This document shows positions 36,038-44,303 of a DNA stretch of 64,000 nucleotides, in pieces. Location: the NCBI GenBank assembly GCA_036009645.1, contig DASYLH010000056.1, positions 1 to 64,000 of the forward strand, given 5' to 3'. The notes under the pieces were generated by a model. The model was not told the DNA's origin and ran no database searches. It saw only the letters and a list, made by a program, of their open reading frames with translations. The position numbers and the translations under genes were made by a program. The stretch is from Conexibacter sp036009645 (GTDB taxonomy: Bacteria; Actinomycetota; Thermoleophilia; Solirubrobacterales; Solirubrobacteraceae). The stretch's first letter is position 1, and the number at the start of each line of letters is the position of its first letter.

Positions 36038-36532
36038 ATGGCCTCACCGTGCGACATCCGCCCTGCCACGCGCGACGATGTGCCGCTGCTGCTGGAGCTG
36101 ATCGGCGAGCTGGCCGACTACGAGCGCCTGCGCGACGAGGTCGTGCTCGACGCGGGGCTGTTGGAGCGGCATCTGTTCGGCGAGCGGCCGGCGGCCGAGG
36201 CGGTGCTTGCGGAGATCGGCGGTGAGCCCGTCGGCTACGCGCTCTTCTTCCCGACCTTCTCCACCTTCCTCGGACGGCCGGGGATCTGGCTGGAGGATCT
36301 GTTCGTGCGGCCGGCGCGGCGCGGAGCTGGCGTCGGGCGGGCGCTGCTCGTGCACCTGGCTGGACTGGCGGTCGCCCGCGACTGCGGACGGCTTGAGTGG
36401 TCGGCGCTCGACTGGAACGAGCCAGCGCTTGCGTTCTACCGCGGAATCGGTGCCCGGCGCATGCCGGAGTGGCACTTGCACCGGCTCGACGGTGCCGCGC
36501 TCGGGGCGGTCGCAGGGCGCACGGGCGACTGA
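36038..36532 (+). CDS. GNAT-family N-acetyltransferase
   Basis: 164 residues covering a whole GNAT fold: N-terminal 'IRPATRDDVPLLLELI', strand 'GYALFFPTFSTFLGRPGIWLEDLFVRP' and the acetyl-CoA loop 'RRGAGVGRALL'. 'LEWSALDWNEPALAFYRGIGA' resembles the diamine/polyamine acetyltransferase group (SSAT-like). Substrate not certain. It stands just upstream of the ABC exporter on the same strand. Confidence 0.88.
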   Translation: MASPCDIRPATRDDVPLLLELIGELADYERLRDEVVLDAGLLERHLFGERPAAEAVLAEIGGEPVGYALFFPTFSTFLGRPGIWLEDLFVRPARRGAGVGRALLVHLAGLAVARDCGRLEWSALDWNEPALAFYRGIGARRMPEWHLHRLDGAALGAVAGRTGD

Positions 36533-36594
36533 GTCCTGACCGACCCGGACCGCCCGCGATGCGAGCGCCAACGCGACCGCCTACGCTCCGCCAC

Positions 36595-37641
36595 ATGAAC
36601 GCAGCCATCGAGGCCGAGGGCCTCATCAAGACCTATCCCGGCGACGTGCGCGCGCTGAACGGCGTCAGCTTCAGCGTTCCCGCCGGCACGATCTTCGGCC
36701 TGCTCGGACCCAACGGGGCGGGCAAGTCAACGACCGTGAAGATCCTCACGACGCTCGCCGCCGCGGACTCCGGCACGGCGCGCGTCGCTGGCCTGGACGT
36801 CGTGCGCGAGCCGGTCGCCGTGCGCCGCGCGATCGGCGTCGTGGGCCAGAAGAACGCCGTCGACGGGGCCGCGACAGGGCGGGAGAACCTGCTGCTGCAG
36901 GGCCGTCTGTACGGGCTCTCCGGACGCGACCTGCGCGCGCACGTAGACGACCTGCTCGAGCGCTTCACGCTCGCCGACGCGGCCGACCGCTTCGTGCGCG
37001 GCTACTCGGGCGGGATGCAGCGGCGGTTGGACGTCGCGCTCGGCCTCGTCGCGCGGCCGCAGGTGCTGTTCCTCGACGAGCCGACGACCGGCCTGGACCC
37101 GGAGGTGCGCGTGGCGATGTGGGGCGAGATCTCCACGCTCGCGCGCGATGAGGGCCTGACGATCCTGCTGACGACGCACTACCTGGAGGAGGCCGACCAG
37201 CTTGCCTCACAGCTGGCGATCTTCGACAGAGGCGAGATCGTCGCGGAGGGCTCACCGGAGCAGCTGAAGGCGGAGCTGCGCGGCGACGCGATCAACGTCG
37301 AGCTCGATTCGGAGGGCGGCAGCTCCGCGGTGGAGGCAGCGCTGGCGCGCGTCGACGGCGTACGCGAGGTCGTGCTGGAGGGCCGCATGCTGCGCGCCCG
37401 CGCCGACCAGGGTGCGCGCGCCGTGCCGGCCGTGCTGGCGGCACTGGAGACCGAGGGCGTGTCGGTCGCGGCGGTGACCGTCGCACGCGCGTCGCTCGAC
37501 GACGTGTACCTGCGCCACACCGGCCGCACGTTCGCGGCGGCGGATGCGGGACACAACGGGAACGGGGATGGCCATGTCGATGGTGGGTCGCCCGCCAGTG
37601 ATGCTCCCGAGCCCGAGACCACGAAGACGGGGGGCCGTTGA
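36595..37641 (+). CDS. ABC transporter ATPase, DrrA-type
   Basis: 348 residues from ATG 36595 (an earlier ATG at 36559 is possible). Walker A 'GPNGAGKSTTVKIL', signature 'YSGGMQRRLDVAL', Walker B 'VLFLDEPTTGLDP', H-loop 'TTHYLEEADQ'. A C-terminal ~100-residue domain after the ATPase is typical of daunorubicin-resistance-type (DrrA) exporters. It powers the ABC-2 permease that follows 2 bp later. Confidence 0.93.
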   Translation: MNAAIEAEGLIKTYPGDVRALNGVSFSVPAGTIFGLLGPNGAGKSTTVKILTTLAAADSGTARVAGLDVVREPVAVRRAIGVVGQKNAVDGAATGRENLLLQGRLYGLSGRDLRAHVDDLLERFTLADAADRFVRGYSGGMQRRLDVALGLVARPQVLFLDEPTTGLDPEVRVAMWGEISTLARDEGLTILLTTHYLEEADQLASQLAIFDRGEIVAEGSPEQLKAELRGDAINVELDSEGGSSAVEAALARVDGVREVVLEGRMLRARADQGARAVPAVLAALETEGVSVAAVTVARASLDDVYLRHTGRTFAAADAGHNGNGDGHVDGGSPASDAPEPETTKTGGR

Positions 37642-37643
37642 CC

Positions 37644-38426
37644 ATGCCCGCAGTGATCCAACATTCCTGGTTCATGACGCAGCGCCACCTGCGCGCGCTG
37701 CTGCGCCAGCCGGCGTGGATCGTCGTGACGCTCGTGCAGCCGGTCATGTGGCTGCTGCTGTTCGGCGCGCTGTTCAAGTCGATCGTGAACCTGCCCGGCT
37801 TTGGCTCCGACAACTACGCCGACTTCCTCACCCCCGGCATCGTCGTGATGACGGCGCTGTTCTCGGCGGGCTGGGCCGGGATGGGAATCCTGCAGGACTA
37901 CGAGCGGGGGATCCTCGACCGTTTCCTCGTGACGCCGTCGAGCCGCGTGTCGCTGCTGGCAGGCCCGCTCGTGCAGCAGTCGATCGTGACAGTCGTGCAG
38001 TCGCTGATCATCATCGGCCTGGGCCTCGCGGTGGCGGGCGCCTCGTTCCCCGGCGGCGTGCCGGGGGCCTTGGTGACGATCGTCGCAGCGATCCTGCTGG
38101 GGATGGCGATCGGCGCGCTGTCAAACGCGTTGGCGCTCGTGGTGCGCAAAGAGGAGACAGTGATCGCCGTCGTCACATCGTTGACATTGCCGCTGTCGTT
38201 CCTGTCAGGGACGTTCATGAACCTCGCGCTCGCGCCGGCATGGATCAGCGACGTGGCGAAGTTCAACCCGCTGCAGTGGGCGGTCGTCGCCAGCCGCGAG
38301 GCGCTGACGTCGAACGACGTCGACTGGGGCGTCGTGACGTCCCGCCTCGGCCTGCTCGCGCTGCTGCTCGTGGCGTGCTTCGCCGTGGCGACGCGGGCGT
38401 TTCGGGCGTATCAGCGGGCGGCGTAG
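37644..38426 (+). CDS. ABC-2 type permease, DrrB-like
   Basis: 260 residues, six membrane helices. 'QPVMWLLLFGALFKSIV', 'YADFLTPGIVVMTALFSAGWAGMGILQDYERGILDRFLVTP' matches the DrrB/ABC2_membrane motif. An ATG at 37644 was chosen; a TTG at 37638 overlaps the ATPase stop. With the upstream ATPase it forms an exporter for an unknown hydrophobic compound or lipid-linked glycan. Confidence 0.92.
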   Translation: MPAVIQHSWFMTQRHLRALLRQPAWIVVTLVQPVMWLLLFGALFKSIVNLPGFGSDNYADFLTPGIVVMTALFSAGWAGMGILQDYERGILDRFLVTPSSRVSLLAGPLVQQSIVTVVQSLIIIGLGLAVAGASFPGGVPGALVTIVAAILLGMAIGALSNALALVVRKEETVIAVVTSLTLPLSFLSGTFMNLALAPAWISDVAKFNPLQWAVVASREALTSNDVDWGVVTSRLGLLALLLVACFAVATRAFRAYQRAA

Positions 38427-38503
38427 CGCGGCCTGTCACAGCGCTTGCGTGACTCTGCACCAATCGTCGCGCAAACGGCCGAAACGGCCGGATCCATGGG
38501 ATA

Positions 38504-38568
38504 GGAAGGAGGCGTGGTGACGTCTCCTTCCCTCCCACGGACTGCCACGGAGCCGAGCGGCTCCGTGG
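38504..38568 (+). promoter_or_regulatory. Two-hairpin structured leader
   Basis: Hairpin 1 at 38504-38531 (GGAAGGAGGCG/CGTCTCCTTCC, one mismatch) and hairpin 2 at 38545-38568 (CCACGGAGCC-gagc-GGCTCCGTGG, perfect). CCCACGG at 38534-38540 could instead pair with the 3' arm of hairpin 2, a competing-fold arrangement typical of RNA switches. A 25-codon frame with a good ribosome-binding site follows 35 bp later. Confidence 0.5.
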
Positions 38569-38603
38569 GTACGGGGACCCCGATCTCCAAGGAAGGGGAG
38601 GCG

Positions 38604-38681
38604 ATGGTCCAAGCGATCATCGTCTTGGCAGTGACGCTGCTCGTCGCGCTGCTGGTCATAGACCGGCAGACACGCGAGTAG
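38604..38681 (+). CDS. 25-residue small membrane peptide
   Basis: Reading frame M-V-Q-A-I-I-V-L-A-V-T-L-L-V-A-L-L-V-I-D-R-Q-T-R-E-stop, a single membrane helix with a charged tail. 'GGGGAGG' ends 2 bp before the ATG and an 'AAGGAA' lies further out. It sits between a two-hairpin leader and a terminator-like hairpin, so it looks like an independent transcript. The frame is too short for standard gene callers. Function unknown; single-helix peptides often bind and tune membrane enzymes. Confidence 0.55.
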   Translation: MVQAIIVLAVTLLVALLVIDRQTRE

Positions 38682-38707
38682 CGTCACTACCAAGCAACCA
38701 CACGCCT

Positions 38708-38736
38708 CGGTCGGGAGTCGGCTCCGAGCCCGACCG
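38708..38736 (+). terminator. Hairpin after the small peptide gene
   Basis: CGGTCGGG ... CCCGACCG, perfect 8-base arms, 27 bp past the stop. It also lies before the convergent crotonase gene and may serve both. Confidence 0.5.
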
Positions 38737-38796
38737 GGGCATCCCCAAGGGTAAGCCGCCGTCGCCGGCCGCACAACCCGTTCCGTGTTGTGGCGC

Positions 38797-39585
38797 TCAG
38801 CGTCCGGTGAATCTCGCGGGGCGGCGCTCGACGAAGGAGCGCATGCCCTCGGCGCCGTCCTCGCTGGCGAAGAGGGGGACGGCGTCGGTCTGGAGCTGGG
38901 CGACCGCGGCGTCGTGGTCCGCGTACACCGCGCGGTAGGCGGAGCGAAGGGTGGCGGCGACGCCCAGGGGTGCGGCCGCGGTCGCAATCCGCTCGGCCAG
39001 CTCGAGCGCGCGGTCGAATTGCGTGCCCGGCTCGACGACCTCCTGCACGAGCCCCATGCGGTGCGCCTCGGCGGCGTCGAACGGGTCGCCGGTGAGCAGG
39101 TGCTTCATCGCGTTGCCCCAGCCGGCCTCGCGCGGCATGCGGATCGTCGCCCCGGCGAAGGGGTAGATGCCGCGCTGCACCTCGAGTTGAGCGAAGCGCG
39201 TGTCGGAGGCGGCGATCCGCACGTCGGCGGCGAGCAGCAGCTCGATCCCGATCGTGATACACCAGCCCTGCACGGCGATCACGACCGGCGTCGTCCACGG
39301 GCCGTCGAGCCGCCACGGCTGGCGACCGCCCTCGGGCACCGGCAGGCCCGCACCGTCGATCACTGCCGGCGCGACCTCGGCGAGGTCCAGACCGCCGGTG
39401 AAGTGCTCGCCGTGCGCGAACAGGACGCCGCAGCGCAGCTCCGGGTCGCGCTCAAGCTCGCCGTACGCGAGTGCGAGCTGCTCGAACATCCTGAGCGTGA
39501 AGGCGTTGCGTCTGGTGGGACGGTTCAGCCCCATGAGCAGGACGTGCCCGCGCCGCTCGACCGTGACCGTCGTCTCCTCGTCCAT
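38797..39585 (-). CDS. Enoyl-CoA hydratase/isomerase (crotonase) family
   Basis: 262 residues, full crotonase length. 'NRPTRRNAFTLRMFEQL', the oxyanion region 'EHFTGGLDLAEV' and 'PVVIAVQGWCITIGIELLLAADVRIA', 'GIYPFAG' follow the family layout. The first catalytic Glu position of classic hydratases ('G-A-G-x-E' next to the second motif) reads 'WCITIGIELLL', so the precise reaction (hydration, isomerisation or other CoA chemistry) is open. Divergent from the thioesterase gene with a 63-bp gap, so they may share regulation. Confidence 0.9.
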   Translation of the reverse strand: MDEETTVTVERRGHVLLMGLNRPTRRNAFTLRMFEQLALAYGELERDPELRCGVLFAHGEHFTGGLDLAEVAPAVIDGAGLPVPEGGRQPWRLDGPWTTPVVIAVQGWCITIGIELLLAADVRIAASDTRFAQLEVQRGIYPFAGATIRMPREAGWGNAMKHLLTGDPFDAAEAHRMGLVQEVVEPGTQFDRALELAERIATAAAPLGVAATLRSAYRAVYADHDAAVAQLQTDAVPLFASEDGAEGMRSFVERRPARFTGR

Positions 39586-39648
39586 CTCGCGCCTCCCGCT
39601 CGCTCATGCTGCGTTGCGACGGGCATCATAGGACTAGCCTTCCGGGCC

Positions 39649-40566
39649 ATGAGCAGCACGAGCGAGACAACCGCCGCCGGCACCTTCGAGCAGGCGACAT
39701 CCGTGACGACGGTCGGCGAGGGCCGTTTCCAGGCGCAGGTCGACCCCGGGTGGTCGACGCCGATCGCCGCAAACGGCGGCTACCTGGCGGCGATTCTCGT
39801 CCGTGCGATCGAGGCGCATGGGGCGACCGCCGCCGGGCCGGGTGGTCTCGCTGCGCGCCAGCTGCGCTCGCTCACCTGCCACTACCTGCGGCCAGTGAGC
39901 GGCGGGCCGCTCGACGTGTCGGTCGAGGTCCTGCGCGCCGGCCGACGCATCTCGACCGTCGAGGTGACCGCGTCGCAGGACGGGAAGGACACGATCCGCG
40001 CGCTGGCGGCGCTCGCGGTGCTCGACCTGCCCGCCGCCGGGCAGTGGGAGCCGGAGCCCCCGGCGGTCGGCCCGCCGCCGGCGCGCGATGCGCCGCTGAT
40101 CGAGCCGGACGACTATCGCCGCGGCGGCTCAGCCGGCTGGCTCGGCCCGACGCCGACGATGCCGCCGATGTTCAGACGCGTGCGCGTGGCGCCCCGCATC
40201 GGCGGGGTGCCCTTCTCCAACCGTCCCTTGCCCACAGGCGAAGCGCCGGAGACAGGCGGCTGGATCGCGCTGCCCGAAGCGCGGCCGATCGACGCCGCGT
40301 TCATCGCGCTCTGCACCGACGTCTGGTGGCCTCCCGCCTTCCAGCCGCTCGGGCGTCCGGCGATCGCGCCGACGATCGACCTGACGATCCACGTGCGGGC
40401 TGACATCCCGCCCGAGGGTCTGCCGGATCAGCCGGTGCTCGGCTGGTACCGCTCGACGGCAGCGCACGGGGGCCTGATGGAGGAGGACGCCGCGCTCTTC
40501 CTGCCTGACGGCACGCTGCTCGCGCATGCTCGCCAGCTGGCGATCTTCATGCCGCTGGAGCACTGA
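39649..40566 (+). CDS. Acyl-CoA thioesterase, TesB/TE-II-like double hotdog
   Basis: 305 residues from ATG 39649. Two hotdog halves: 'GWSTPIAANGGYLAAILVRAI' with the helix-capping pattern of TesB-like enzymes in the first, and 'FSNRPLP' to 'AFIALCTDVWWPPAF', 'TIDLTIHVRAD', 'GWYRSTAAHGGLMEEDAALFLPDGTLLAHARQLAIF' in the second, ending as TesB proteins do. It would release free acid from acyl-CoA; paired divergently with a crotonase. Confidence 0.9.
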   Translation: MSSTSETTAAGTFEQATSVTTVGEGRFQAQVDPGWSTPIAANGGYLAAILVRAIEAHGATAAGPGGLAARQLRSLTCHYLRPVSGGPLDVSVEVLRAGRRISTVEVTASQDGKDTIRALAALAVLDLPAAGQWEPEPPAVGPPPARDAPLIEPDDYRRGGSAGWLGPTPTMPPMFRRVRVAPRIGGVPFSNRPLPTGEAPETGGWIALPEARPIDAAFIALCTDVWWPPAFQPLGRPAIAPTIDLTIHVRADIPPEGLPDQPVLGWYRSTAAHGGLMEEDAALFLPDGTLLAHARQLAIFMPLEH

Positions 40567-40603
40567 TCGCCACACTCGGCGAGACGCACGGTCGTTCAAG
40601 CAC

Positions 40604-40632
40604 GTGGCGCGCGAAACCACCTCGCGCGCCAC
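40604..40632. terminator. Hairpin after copy B1
   Basis: GTGGCGCGCG-N9-CGCGCGCCAC, perfect 10-base arms, between the convergent thioesterase gene and copy B1. Confidence 0.75.
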
Positions 40633-40656
40633 GCCCTTCACCGATCTTTCCTGTTC

Positions 40657-41256
40657 CTATATTAGGGTTACCGTGACCCTTGTACCGCTTCCGTTGTCCA
40701 AGCTGCTCGTGGTCCCCGAGAACGTGCCGGTGAAGCCGCCGCCGCACCTTACGGTTCCACCTACCGAAGCCGAGATCGTCGCCCCGGTGCCCGTTTCACG
40801 GTTGAACAAAATGGTGCCTGGTTCTTCCGCGGTCGTTCTGCTTAGGCATTCAATGCCAAAGCTCGGTTCCCTGATCCTGAACGCGACCCCAACGATGCCC
40901 GCTCTTATGCCTGTTATGTTCGGTAGTGATCCGGTGAAGCTGTCGTAGCGCAGGTGCCAAGGCAGCGTTTCGGTTAGGACGGTCACGCCTCCCCTTGCGC
41001 ACCTGGTGATTCTTGCGCTGGTGAGAAACCCGGATAGTGTTCCTCTCGTCTTCGAGATGCTTCTTTCATGGAACGCCCCTTCGACGACGATTTCGCATTC
41101 GACTGTCCCGACCCCGCCCGCGAAGTTGATCCTTGCAAACGTCGCCTTGATCCCGAGGGACGACGTCGACAGCCTCCCCGCCGAGGCCGTTCCCACGAGC
41201 GCGGCCAGCAACACGGTCGCCCCGACAACCACCAGCATCGTTCTTCCAAGTCTCAC
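40657..41256 (-). CDS. Secreted four-cysteine protein, cluster B copy 1
   Basis: 199 residues, GTG start at 41256 after 'GGGAGG' (5 bp). Here the ATG further upstream, which is open in copies B2, B3 and B5, is followed by an in-frame TGA, so GTG is the true family start in cluster B. Signal peptide to 'SASAG', four cysteines ('VECEI', 'TRCARG', 'GIECLSR', 'TVRCGGG'), 'LPWHLRY', end 'VTVTLI'. Homologous to cluster A over its whole length but clearly a separate subfamily ('R-L-G' start, 'LLAALVG'). Confidence 0.9.
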   Translation of the reverse strand: MRLGRTMLVVVGATVLLAALVGTASAGRLSTSSLGIKATFARINFAGGVGTVECEIVVEGAFHERSISKTRGTLSGFLTSARITRCARGGVTVLTETLPWHLRYDSFTGSLPNITGIRAGIVGVAFRIREPSFGIECLSRTTAEEPGTILFNRETGTGATISASVGGTVRCGGGFTGTFSGTTSSLDNGSGTRVTVTLI

Positions 41257-41583
41257 GGCATCCTCCCAAGTTCAGGGTTGCATGCGCCCCTGCGACCCCG
41301 ACACATACGGGAGGAGCCCACATGATTGAGTATGCGCCCAGCAGGTGCCTAAGCGAACTCGCCTGACTCAAGACGACTGCCGCCCCACGCGCAGCCGGAC
41401 CGCGATCCTCCGCGATCCACAGGACCACCGCCTAAACCCCCCGGCGACGCAGTCTACCAACTTACCGGTAGGTTGGCAACGACGCGGGCTGGCGTGCACC
41501 CCGCGGGCTGGCGTGCACCCCGCGGGCGAGGACGTCGTCGCTGTCGCGCTACCTGCCGTCAGCCACACGCTCCCCACGACGAA
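41257..41583 (-). other. Upstream region of copy B1
   Basis: No gene. Holds a -10-like CATACT at 41329-41334 (minus strand), 73 bp ahead of the GTG, a conserved block with 'GGCGAG-TCGCTTAGGCACC', and the operator-like repeat at 41456-41473. The same order, with the same spacing within about 8 bp, is found ahead of B2, B3 and B5. A 16-bp direct repeat ('CTGGCGTGCACCCCGC'-type) lies near 41490-41525. Confidence 0.6.
41456..41473 (-). promoter_or_regulatory. Inverted repeat ACCNAC-N6-GTNGGT, copy B1
   Basis: ACCTACCGGTAAGTTGGT on the minus strand, 200 bp ahead of the B1 start. The wider CCAACCTACC-GGTAAGTTGG is almost a perfect 20-bp palindrome. Confidence 0.65.
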
Positions 41584-41611
41584 GCGGCGCGCGGGTAAGC
41601 TCGCGCGCCGC
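41584..41611. terminator. Hairpin after copy B2
   Basis: GCGGCGCGCG-N8-CGCGCGCCGC, perfect 10-base arms, about 20 bp past the B2 stop. Confidence 0.7.
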
Positions 41612-41630
41612 CGGCCTGCTCACTTGCCAA

Positions 41631-42226
41631 CTATATTAGCGTCACCGTAACCCTGGCGCCTCCGGCTTCGGCGATGCTGGTCGTGATCCCTTCGAGCGTG
41701 CCGGTGATAGCGCCGCCGCACCTTATGGCTCCACCCACCGCAGCCGAGACCGTCGTCCCGGTGCCTGTTTCACGGTTGACCGTGATAATGTCGGGGGTTT
41801 CGGGGCTCTGGCTAGGCATTCGATGCTGAATACCGGTTCCGAAATCCTGAACGACAGGCCGATGACCCTCGCTTGTATTGACGATATGTTCGGTAGCGTC
41901 CCGCCGAAGCTGGAGTAGCGCACATGCCAGGGCAGCGTTTCCCTTAGGACGGTTGCCGCTCCCCTCGGGCATCTGTTGATGTTCGCCGCAGTGATGTAAC
42001 CCGTTAGCAGTAGAGGCGTCTTCGGGATCGTTCTTTCATGGAAGGTCCCGTTGACTATCACTTCGCATTCCACCGTCCCAAGCCCGCCCCTGAAGTTGAG
42101 CCTCGCCCAGGTCGCATTTACTGTTCTCGCCGACGTCGACAGCCTTCCCGCCGACGCCGCCCCCACCAGCGCGGCCAGCAATACGGCCGACCCGACAACA
42201 GCCAAGATCGTCTTTCCAAACCGCAC
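41631..42226 (-). pseudogene. Secreted four-cysteine protein, cluster B copy 2, frameshifted
   Basis: GTG start at 42226; 'GGCAGG' takes the place of GGGAGG. The first ~135 residues are intact: signal peptide, 'VECEV', 'NRCPRG', 'LPWHVRY', 'SIECLARA'. The frame then shifts because 4 bp are missing near 41810-41826 compared with copy B5 (TTTCGGGGCTCTGGC against TTTCGGCGGTTGCTCTGAC). The remaining ~55 residues, through 'IRCGGA' to 'VTVTLI', are intact in another frame. The element is 596 bp instead of 600. Product would be truncated unless frameshifting occurs. Codons look otherwise unmutated, so the shift is recent or a sequencing error. Confidence 0.85.
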
Positions 42227-42591
42227 GGCATCCTGCCAAGTCCAGGGTTGCATGTCGCCCCTACGACCCCCGTCACATGCAGGAGGAGCCCACATGAATC
42301 AAGTATGCGCCCAGCGGGTGCCTAAGCGAGCTCGCCTAACCCAAGATGACTGCCGCCCCACGCGCAGCCGTACGGAGCTCCTCCGCGTTTGCAGGAACGC
42401 TGCCTACCCCCCGGCGTCGTCGCGTCTACCGACTCCTCGGTCGGTTGGCAACGACGCCGGGCCTCCACCTGCTCCCCGACGGCAAGGACGACGCCGTGAT
42501 GCTCCGTCTGACGGCACTCTGCTCAAACGCCTCCTCAAATAGCACCTTCGTGCCGTTGGAACCCTACGACGCGCGGCCCCACGGCCGACGC
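42227..42591 (-). other. Upstream region of copy B2
   Basis: No gene. Carries CATACT at 42302-42307 (76 bp ahead of the start), the 'GGCGAGCTCGCTTAGGCACCC' block, and the operator-like repeat at 42428-42445. The portion 42450-42591 shows no feature I recognise except the edge of the next hairpin. Confidence 0.55.
42428..42445 (-). promoter_or_regulatory. Inverted repeat ACCNAC-N6-GTNGGT, copy B2
   Basis: ACCGACCGAGGAGTCGGT on the minus strand, perfect arms, 202 bp ahead of the B2 start. Confidence 0.65.
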
Positions 42592-42618
42592 AGCGCGCGA
42601 ACCAACTCGCGCGCCGCT
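42592..42618. terminator. Hairpin after copy B3
   Basis: AGCGCGCGA-accaac-TCGCGCG(C)CGCT. The loop ACCAAC is shared with the hairpin after B5. Confidence 0.65.
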
Positions 42619-42643
42619 CTGCCTTCGCCGGCCTCAGGCCACT

Positions 42644-43243
42644 CTATATTAGCGTCACCGTCAGCCTTGCTCCTCCGTCTTCGACGATGTTTGTCGTGTT
42701 CCCTTCAACCGAACCGTTGATAGCCCCTCCGCACCTTATGGATCCGCCCAGTGCAACCGAGGTCGTCGCGCCGGTGGTTGTGTCACGGTTGAATATGAAG
42801 AGGCCAGGCGCTTCCGGGGTTGTAGCGCTTAGGCATTCGATGCGGAACACCGGTTCGCTAAACCTGAACGACATCCCGATCACCCTCGCTGTTATCGACG
42901 CTATTCTCGGTAGCGCCCCGGAAAAGCTGTCGTACCGAAGGTGCCACGGGAGCGTTTCCCTTAGGAGCGTCGCGCTACCCTTCGCGCATCTGTTGATATT
43001 GCCGGCCGTGACAAATCCAATTAGTCTTAGAGGGGTTTTGACGAATGTCCTTTCATGGAAGCCGGAGTTGAGTATTACTTCGCATTCGACCGTCCCGAGC
43101 GCGCCCCTCCAGTTTATCCTCGACCACGTTGTCCTTACCCTGAGTGCCGACAACGACAGCCTTCCTGCCGACGCCGGTCCCACGAGTGCCGCCAGCAACA
43201 GAGCCGCGCAAACGGCAGCCAACGTCAGTTTTCCAAGCCTCAC
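42644..43243 (-). CDS. Secreted four-cysteine protein, cluster B copy 3
   Basis: 199 residues from the family GTG at 43243 after 'GGGAGG'. The open frame continues upstream to 43378, but that part is shared leader DNA that contains a stop in copy B1. Signal peptide to 'PASAG', cysteines in 'VECEV', 'NRCAKG', 'RIECLSA', 'SIRCGGA', motif 'LPWHLRY', end 'LTVTLI'. The most diverged copy in its N-terminal mature part ('ALRVRTTWSRINWRGALG'). Confidence 0.9.
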   Translation of the reverse strand: MRLGKLTLAAVCAALLLAALVGPASAGRLSLSALRVRTTWSRINWRGALGTVECEVILNSGFHERTFVKTPLRLIGFVTAGNINRCAKGSATLLRETLPWHLRYDSFSGALPRIASITARVIGMSFRFSEPVFRIECLSATTPEAPGLFIFNRDTTTGATTSVALGGSIRCGGAINGSVEGNTTNIVEDGGARLTVTLI

Positions 43244-43446
43244 GGCATCCTCCCAAGTCCAGGGTTGCACGTTTGCTCCTGCGACCCCTGTCACATTCAG
43301 GAGGAGCCGAGTAAAATGAATATGTGCCAGCGGGTGGCCTAGGCGAACCCGCCTGACCAAAGATGACTGCCGCCTCACACGCAGCCGAACGGAGATACTC
43401 CGCGATCCGCGGGACCGCCACCTAACCCCCGGGCGTCGCCTAGTCT

Positions 43447-43464
43447 ATCAACTTCCTGGTCGGT
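43447..43464 (-). promoter_or_regulatory. Inverted repeat ACCNAC-N6-GTNGGT, copy B3
   Basis: ACCGACCAGGAAGTTGAT on the minus strand, one mismatch in the right arm, 204 bp ahead of the B3 start. A -10-like CATATT lies at 43319-43324. Confidence 0.55.
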
Positions 43465-43474
43465 TGGCAACGAA

Positions 43475-43502
43475 GCGGCGCGCGAGCAGGCTCACGCGCC
43501 GC
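43475..43502. terminator. Hairpin after copy B4
   Basis: GCGGCGCG-N12-CGCGCCGC, perfect 8-base arms, ~20 bp past the B4 stop. Confidence 0.65.
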
Positions 43503-43521
43503 CGGTCTGCTCACCTGCAAA

Positions 43522-44121
43522 CTATATTAGGGTCACCGTCACCCTTGCGCCACTGCCGTTGGTCAGGCTGCTCGTTGTTCCTTCAAGCGTACCGGTGATA
43601 GCCCCGCCGCACCTTATGCTCCCGCCCGCCGAACCCGAGATCGTCGCCCCAGTCGCCGTTTCACGGTTGAACGTAAGGAAGCCGGGCGCTTCCGCGGTTG
43701 CTCTGCTTAGGCATTCAATAGCAAATACGGGTTCCTGCACCCTGAATGCCAGTCCGATTATTTTTGCTCTTATGTTGGTTATGGTCGGTAGCGCCCCGGT
43801 AAAGCTTTCGTACTGAACATGCCAAGGCAGGGTTTCGGCTAGAACGGTTACCGCTCCCCTCGAGCATCTATTGATGTTGGCACTGCTGATAAACCCGGAT
43901 AGCGTGCCGGTGGTCTTCGAGAGAGTCCTTTCATGGAAGGATCCGTTGACTATAATTTCGCATTCGACCGTCCCAAGCCCGCCCCTGAAGTTAAACCTCG
44001 TCCAGGCTGCTGCCACTCTTTGTGACGATGTTGAAAGACGCCCTGCCGACGCCGAGCCTACAAGCGCGGCCAGCAAGACGATCGCCCCAACAACAGTCAA
44101 CATCATTTTTCCAAGCCTCAC
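43522..44121 (-). CDS. Secreted four-cysteine protein, cluster B copy 4
   Basis: 199 residues, GTG start after 'GGGAGG'. Signal peptide to 'SASAG', cysteines in 'VECEI', 'NRCSRG', 'AIECLSR', 'SIRCGGA', motif 'LPWHVQY' (Arg replaced by Gln), end 'VTVTLI'. It resembles B1 most in the C-terminal half ('TSSLTNGSGARVTVTLI'). Its upstream gap is the shortest of the cluster and lacks the ACCNAC repeat, though CATACT is kept at 44198-44203. Confidence 0.9.
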   Translation of the reverse strand: MRLGKMMLTVVGAIVLLAALVGSASAGRLSTSSQRVAAAWTRFNFRGGLGTVECEIIVNGSFHERTLSKTTGTLSGFISSANINRCSRGAVTVLAETLPWHVQYESFTGALPTITNIRAKIIGLAFRVQEPVFAIECLSRATAEAPGFLTFNRETATGATISGSAGGSIRCGGAITGTLEGTTSSLTNGSGARVTVTLI

Positions 44122-44250
44122 GGCATCCTCCCAAGTCCAAGGTTTACATGCCCGCTCCTACGACCCCGCCTAGTGCGGGAAGAACTTGGGCAGATTAAGT
44201 ATGCTCCCGGCGGCTTCTAGCGGACCTCGCGTGACCTAACAACTGCTCGC

Positions 44251-44280
44251 AGCGGCGCACGAACCAACTCGCGCGCCGCT
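44251..44280. terminator. Hairpin after copy B5
   Basis: AGCGGCGC ... GCGCCGCT with an inner ACGA-accaac-TCG part, ~24 bp past the B5 stop. Confidence 0.65.
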
Positions 44281-44303
44281 TGCCTTCGCTGGCTCAGCTG
44301 TTC

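Noticed and set aside
42644..43378. Longer start for copy B3 and similar for B2 and B5 ('MQPWTWEDAV')
   Set aside because: In B1 the same leader has an in-frame TGA and in B4 the ATG is missing; GGGAGG fits the GTG 5 bp later in the copies.
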